From the NCBI RefSeq assembly GCF_051062515.1, contig NZ_JAMXEK010000002.1: 64,000 nucleotides of DNA; one strand, written 5' to 3'. Numbering within the stretch: position 1 is the stretch's first letter; each line of letters begins with the position of its first letter. Origin of the DNA: Aliarcobacter sp017996075 (GTDB lineage Bacteria > Campylobacterota > Campylobacteria > Campylobacterales > Arcobacteraceae). The notes under the pieces are model-generated. The model was not told where the DNA came from, searched no databases, and saw only the letters and a program-made list of their open reading frames with translations. The position numbers and the translations under genes were made by a program. Positions 60,596-64,000 of this stretch are shown piece by piece.

Positions 60596-61708
60596 TTGAT
60601 TGAAATTGACTATTATGAGCTTTTAGAGATTGAGAAAACATCTGATAAAGCAACAATAAAAAAAGCATACAGAAAACTAGCTATGCAGTATCATCCTGAT
60701 AAAAACCCAAATGATAAAGAAGCTGAAGAGAAATTTAAAACTATAAATGAAGCTTATCAAGTTTTAAGCGATGATGAAAAAAGAGCTTTATATGATAGAT
60801 ATGGAAAGGCTGGTTTAGAAGGTCATGGTGGACGAAGTTCTGGTTTTGGTGGTTTTGATGATTTAGGTTCTATTTTTGAAGAGATGTTTGGTTTTTCAAG
60901 AAATCATAGCAAAAAAGAGAGAAAAACTTATAACTATAATCTTGATACTGCCGTTGAAGTTAAATTAGAGTTTAATGAAGCAGTATTTGGTTGCAAGAAA
61001 GAGATAAACTATAAATATAAAACAGCTTGTAAGCCTTGTAATGGAACTGGTGCAAAAGATAGCAAGATTGAAAACTGTAAAACTTGTGGCGGAGTTGGAC
61101 AAGTTCACACAAGACAAGGTTTTATGACATATGCACAAACATGTCCAACTTGTAGTGGTAGTGGTCAATCAAAAACAAATAGTTGTAAAGCATGTTCTGG
61201 AAATGGTTTTGAAGAGATTAAAGGAAATTTCACTGTTGATATTCCAGAGGGTGTAAATGATGGAATGAGAATAAGAGTTTCAAATAAAGGAAATATAGCA
61301 CCAAATGGACAAAGAGGAGATCTATATCTTCAAACAAAAGTAAAAGAAGATAGTCACTTTATAAGACATGATGATGATATATATTTTGAAGCCCCTATTT
61401 TCTTTACTCAAGTAGCTTTGGGAGCAAAAATAAAAGTTCCTAGCCTAAAAGGTGAATTAGAGCTTGAAATACCAAAAAATGTAAAAGATAAACAACAATT
61501 TACTTTTAAAAATGAGGGTGTAAAAAGTGTTCAAGGATATGGAAAAGGTGATTTAATTGTTCAAATAAAAATAGAGTATCCAAAAACTTTAACAAATGAA
61601 CAAAAAGAGCTTTTAGAAAAATTACAAGATAGTTTTGGTGTAGAAAGTACTCCTTCTGAAATAAAATTTGAGGGAATGTTTGATAAAGTTAAGAAATGGT
61701 TTTCATAA
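60596..61708 (+). CDS. dnaJ: chaperone DnaJ
   Basis: A 370-residue type I Hsp40: a J domain with HPD in 'MQYHPDKNPND', a Gly/Phe region (about 78-100), four zinc-finger CxxCxGxG repeats (CKPCNGTG, CKTCGGVG, CPTCSGSG, CKACSGNG) and the C-terminal substrate domains. It works with DnaK. The start is TTG 60596, with TTGGAG 7-8 bases upstream; no ATG lies near. Confidence 0.97.
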   Translation: MIEIDYYELLEIEKTSDKATIKKAYRKLAMQYHPDKNPNDKEAEEKFKTINEAYQVLSDDEKRALYDRYGKAGLEGHGGRSSGFGGFDDLGSIFEEMFGFSRNHSKKERKTYNYNLDTAVEVKLEFNEAVFGCKKEINYKYKTACKPCNGTGAKDSKIENCKTCGGVGQVHTRQGFMTYAQTCPTCSGSGQSKTNSCKACSGNGFEEIKGNFTVDIPEGVNDGMRIRVSNKGNIAPNGQRGDLYLQTKVKEDSHFIRHDDDIYFEAPIFFTQVALGAKIKVPSLKGELELEIPKNVKDKQQFTFKNEGVKSVQGYGKGDLIVQIKIEYPKTLTNEQKELLEKLQDSFGVESTPSEIKFEGMFDKVKKWFS

Positions 61709-61735
61709 GTTTTAAAATATACACAAGGAGCAAAA

Positions 61736-62332
61736 ATGAAATTTGAATATGTAGGATATAGACCTGTGATTAGTCACAATGGAGTTACATTTAAACAGGG
61801 GAAAGATGATAAATTTATTTATTTACCATATGCTTATGAAATTTTAAATGCATTAAATCACGAATATACAACAAATAAAAATAAATATTCAAATAGTATA
61901 AATCTTGATAATTCAAATATTGACAAACTATATAAAGTTGTTGAAACATATTTTCCAGATATTGAAAAATCTATAGAAGATAAACTAAAAAAATATAAAG
62001 AGCATTTAGAAGAAGAGAGAGAGAATATAATTTCAAGACCACACTTAAGTGATATAGAAAAAAATATATTTCTTTCAAATCTTGATTTAATGAAAAACTA
62101 TAGAATAAATAGAGCAAAAAATAAAATCTTCTACTACTTTGTAATAGCAACTATTGTAGAGATAATAAAAGAAAAAAGAATTAAAGAAATAGATATTCCA
62201 TACCACAATAAATTTTGGCATGTTTTAAATACTATTCAAGGGGTTTTGAGTTCTGAAAAAATAAATAGCAATATAAAAGCCGTTTATCTTGATACAAAAC
62301 TTGAGCTTAAATTTACTACATCTTTGTCTTAA
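61736..62332 (+). CDS. hypothetical protein
   Basis: The 198-residue protein has no motif that I recognise; the start 'MKFEYVGYRPVISHNGVTF' and a lysine/glutamate-rich helical middle suggest a soluble protein, perhaps nucleic-acid-related. AAGGAG precedes the ATG, 27 bases after dnaJ, so it is probably cotranscribed with it. It overlaps the convergent gene by 4 bases. Confidence 0.75.
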   Translation: MKFEYVGYRPVISHNGVTFKQGKDDKFIYLPYAYEILNALNHEYTTNKNKYSNSINLDNSNIDKLYKVVETYFPDIEKSIEDKLKKYKEHLEEERENIISRPHLSDIEKNIFLSNLDLMKNYRINRAKNKIFYYFVIATIVEIIKEKRIKEIDIPYHNKFWHVLNTIQGVLSSEKINSNIKAVYLDTKLELKFTTSLS

Positions 62333-62985
62333 AACTGTTTTATAATATCAAGATTTTTTTTATCTAAATCTTGATATTTTTCCATTATATTTTTATATTC
62401 TAATTCATAATTTTTGTATAAAAAAGAGTATTTTTCTTCATTTTTATACTTTTGGGACCCTTTTTTTGAGCTTGAAGATAAAGCGCTTATAAAATCAAAA
62501 GAGTTTATCTCAAGCAAAATATCATCCAAATCTTCTTTTTTTATATCTGATTTATTTGAACTATTTAATCGATATTCCATTGATTTATGAAGCATATCAA
62601 ATAATGAGCTAGAACCAAAGTTATTTTTTGATTTTAAATAGTTATTTTTATCGCTATATCTATTACTTAAATACTCAAAACCGCTATCAAAAGGCTTTCC
62701 TAAAACTGTATCAAATAAAATATTGGCTAATTTTCCATCATTTGTAAAAAGTGTAGCTAATCTAAGATTTTTTGCTAAATTTTTCTTATCTTCATCTTCA
62801 AAAAGCTCATCAATCTCTTTTAGTGTAATTCCATTTATATTTGAAAAAGTTAATGAGTTATCTCTTTTTTTATTTTTATTTAATATATTTTCAACACTAT
62901 TTGAAAATATATTGTCTATATTTTTTTCCAAATTATTATTTACATTTGTTTTAAAAAGTAAAATATCGTAGTTTGAGCTTATCAT
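62329..62985 (-). CDS. hypothetical protein
   Basis: A 218-residue soluble, asparagine/lysine-rich protein with no signal peptide. 'NGITLKEIDELFEDEDKKNL' and 'ATLFTNDGKLANILFDTVLG' look like conserved helical segments; the serine-rich middle is probably disordered. I do not know its function. It lies 3 bases after a small membrane protein gene on the minus strand. Confidence 0.7.
   Translation of the reverse strand: MISSNYDILLFKTNVNNNLEKNIDNIFSNSVENILNKNKKRDNSLTFSNINGITLKEIDELFEDEDKKNLAKNLRLATLFTNDGKLANILFDTVLGKPFDSGFEYLSNRYSDKNNYLKSKNNFGSSSLFDMLHKSMEYRLNSSNKSDIKKEDLDDILLEINSFDFISALSSSSKKGSQKYKNEEKYSFLYKNYELEYKNIMEKYQDLDKKNLDIIKQF
62344..62383 (+). terminator. perfect 13-bp hairpin inside the convergent gene's 3' end
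   Basis: AATATCAAGATTT (62344-62356) pairs with AAATCTTGATATT (62366-62378), followed by TTTTTCC on the plus strand, 12 bases after the plus-strand gene's stop. It lies wholly in the coding sequence of the minus-strand gene. It probably ends the dnaJ transcript. Confidence 0.6.
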
Positions 62986-62988
62986 TTG

Positions 62989-63177
62989 TCAAAACCAAAA
63001 TATAAAGAATGTTGCAATACTTGAAAATAAAATTGCAAAAAGTATTGATATTTTTGTAGAGTTATTTTCTATAAAAACAAACTTATTTGATAATCTATTT
63101 GTTACATAAATAGCAGGAGACAATGCAAATGCAATCAATGCTAAAACAAAAACAAAATATATAATCACATCAATCAT
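62989..63177 (-). CDS. small two-helix membrane protein, unknown
   Basis: A 62-residue protein with two hydrophobic helices (about 4-25 and 43-61) joined by a polar loop 'NRLSNKFVFIENNSTK'. AAGAGGAATTTTTT lies upstream of the ATG in minus orientation. It probably forms a unit with the 218-residue protein gene downstream. Confidence 0.65.
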   Translation of the reverse strand: MIDVIIYFVFVLALIAFALSPAIYVTNRLSNKFVFIENNSTKISILFAILFSSIATFFIFWF

Positions 63178-63251
63178 AAAAAATTCCTCTTATATAAATA
63201 TCAACAGAAATATAACAAAAATAAAAATAAAATAGATTAATTTATATCAAC

Positions 63252-64000
63252 TTAAATACAATCATCTTTTTTTGATAAAAATTTTAATTCATCACAAGAA
63301 AAACCAGCCTCTTTTCTAGCACTAAAATTTAAATCCATTTTTCTTTTAGTACTGCCTGGAAAAACCTTTTCTATAGCTTCAAAATAGACAATTTCTGGCT
63401 TGCACCCTATTTTGTCGCACTCATATTTAAACCAAAAATCACCTTTTTTAACATGACTTATCTCTTCTTTTAAAATAATTTTTAAAGCATCTATTAACTT
63501 AAGATTAAATTCATCTTTATTTGAGTTTAATTTTTCCATAATTTTTGGATTTTGATCAAGACCATTTGCTTCTAAATATCTAGGAATACAAGCCATGCGG
63601 CTTAATAAATCAAGAGTTTGTTGCATAGCTTCAAATAGGTTTTTATGTACTTCAAACTCTCCATAAAAACCATTTAACTCATTTAATAACTTTTCTAACA
63701 TTAAAAAATGTCTAATCTCGTCACTAGCAACTTCTAGCCAATCTTTATAAAACTCTAAAGGCATATTTTGGTATCTTAAAGCAGCATCTAAAGCTAAATC
63801 AACAGCACTATACTCAATATGTAAAATAGTGTGTATTAAATATTTTTTTCCTTCTTTGGTTTTAAAGTTTTTTATTGGAGGAAGTTTTGTTGGTTTTACT
63901 ATAGATAAAAAATCATTATAAGATGGATTTTCTAAATCTAAAGCTCTATAATTATGGTCAAAAATAAGCTTATTTTCTAAAAAAAGTTTATAAAATTTAT
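63252..64000 (-). CDS. DUF455 ferritin-like protein, C-terminal part (5' end outside window)
   Basis: The frame is open to the window's right edge, so the gene begins beyond it; the ATG at 63764 is internal. The visible 249 residues hold the DUF455 signatures: 'HTILHIEYSAVDLALDAA', 'VASDEIRHFLML' and 'LKEEISHVKKGDFWF'. The ExxH pairs suggest a ferritin-like di-iron four-helix bundle. The role of the family is unclear. Confidence 0.85.
   Translation of the reverse strand, partial: KFYKLFLENKLIFDHNYRALDLENPSYNDFLSIVKPTKLPPIKNFKTKEGKKYLIHTILHIEYSAVDLALDAALRYQNMPLEFYKDWLEVASDEIRHFLMLEKLLNELNGFYGEFEVHKNLFEAMQQTLDLLSRMACIPRYLEANGLDQNPKIMEKLNSNKDEFNLKLIDALKIILKEEISHVKKGDFWFKYECDKIGCKPEIVYFEAIEKVFPGSTKRKMDLNFSARKEAGFSCDELKFLSKKDDCI

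Overview
The window is a 64 kb piece of a very AT-rich bacterial chromosome from the Campylobacterota (Epsilonproteobacteria), most likely an Arcobacter/Aliarcobacter-type organism. The main evidence is a HobA gene (a DnaA partner known only from this group) inside a lysC-hobA-holB-folP block, a single XerH-type recombinase with a difH-like site next to it, an hemD / 6S-like RNA / purD / lptD / pnp neighbourhood that I recall from Helicobacter, and a full Che set. Genus is inferred from gene content and protein style; no search was run.

Layout. 1-5.4 kb: the end of ddh, a MOSC protein, an ArgD-like aminotransferase broken by a -1 frameshift, a flavin split-barrel protein, a BenE-type transporter, and a lone MobV/Pre-like relaxase homologue. 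5.5-10.9 kb: argF-hemN on the minus strand, then nrdD, a separate 54-residue ORF carrying the glycyl-radical motif, and nrdG. 10.9-14.9 kb: minus-strand rppH-lysC-hobA-holB-folP. 15-21.3 kb: hemW, prmC, an M3 peptidase, two unknown proteins and a membrane diguanylate cyclase.

21.3-25.6 kb is a decayed accessory island. It holds a 5'-truncated HsdS, a helicase C-terminal remnant, a small one-helix membrane protein, an AbiEi-like antitoxin with a truncated AbiEii toxin, a truncated WYL-type regulator and a tyrosine-recombinase remnant. A 37-bp imperfect direct repeat and TATCT-rich repeats lie in its non-coding parts.

25.6-47.5 kb is housekeeping: ybgC, a PLD nuclease, an M48 protease, rmuC, ypfJ, a DMT exporter, moeA, ttcA, a DUF523 protein, three proteins with flagellar or secreted-protein features, pssA, ppx/gppA, ilvB-ilvN, lpxD-ftsK, an SDR, hpf, der, a SulP transporter and hemD. 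47.3-54.2 kb: a 6S-like RNA, then purD, an RDD protein, lptD, a phosphoribosyltransferase-like protein and pnp. 54.2-59.3 kb: the cheY-cheA-cheR-cheD-cheB operon. 59.3-64 kb: a terminator, the difH-like site, xerH, dnaJ, three hypotheticals and the C-terminal part of a DUF455 ferritin-like gene that runs off the window.

The dif-like site at 59.38-59.41 kb, and the change from almost all plus-strand genes (34-62 kb) to minus-strand genes after 62.3 kb, suggest that the right end lies near the replication terminus. The most notable observations are the dif/xerH pair, the NrdD glycyl-radical domain on its own ORF, the orphan relaxase with a perfect hairpin upstream, the -1 slip site in the aminotransferase, repeated FGFF-type motifs in the CheA linker, and deletion scars in the decayed island. 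No tRNA, rRNA, intact insertion sequence or CRISPR array was seen.
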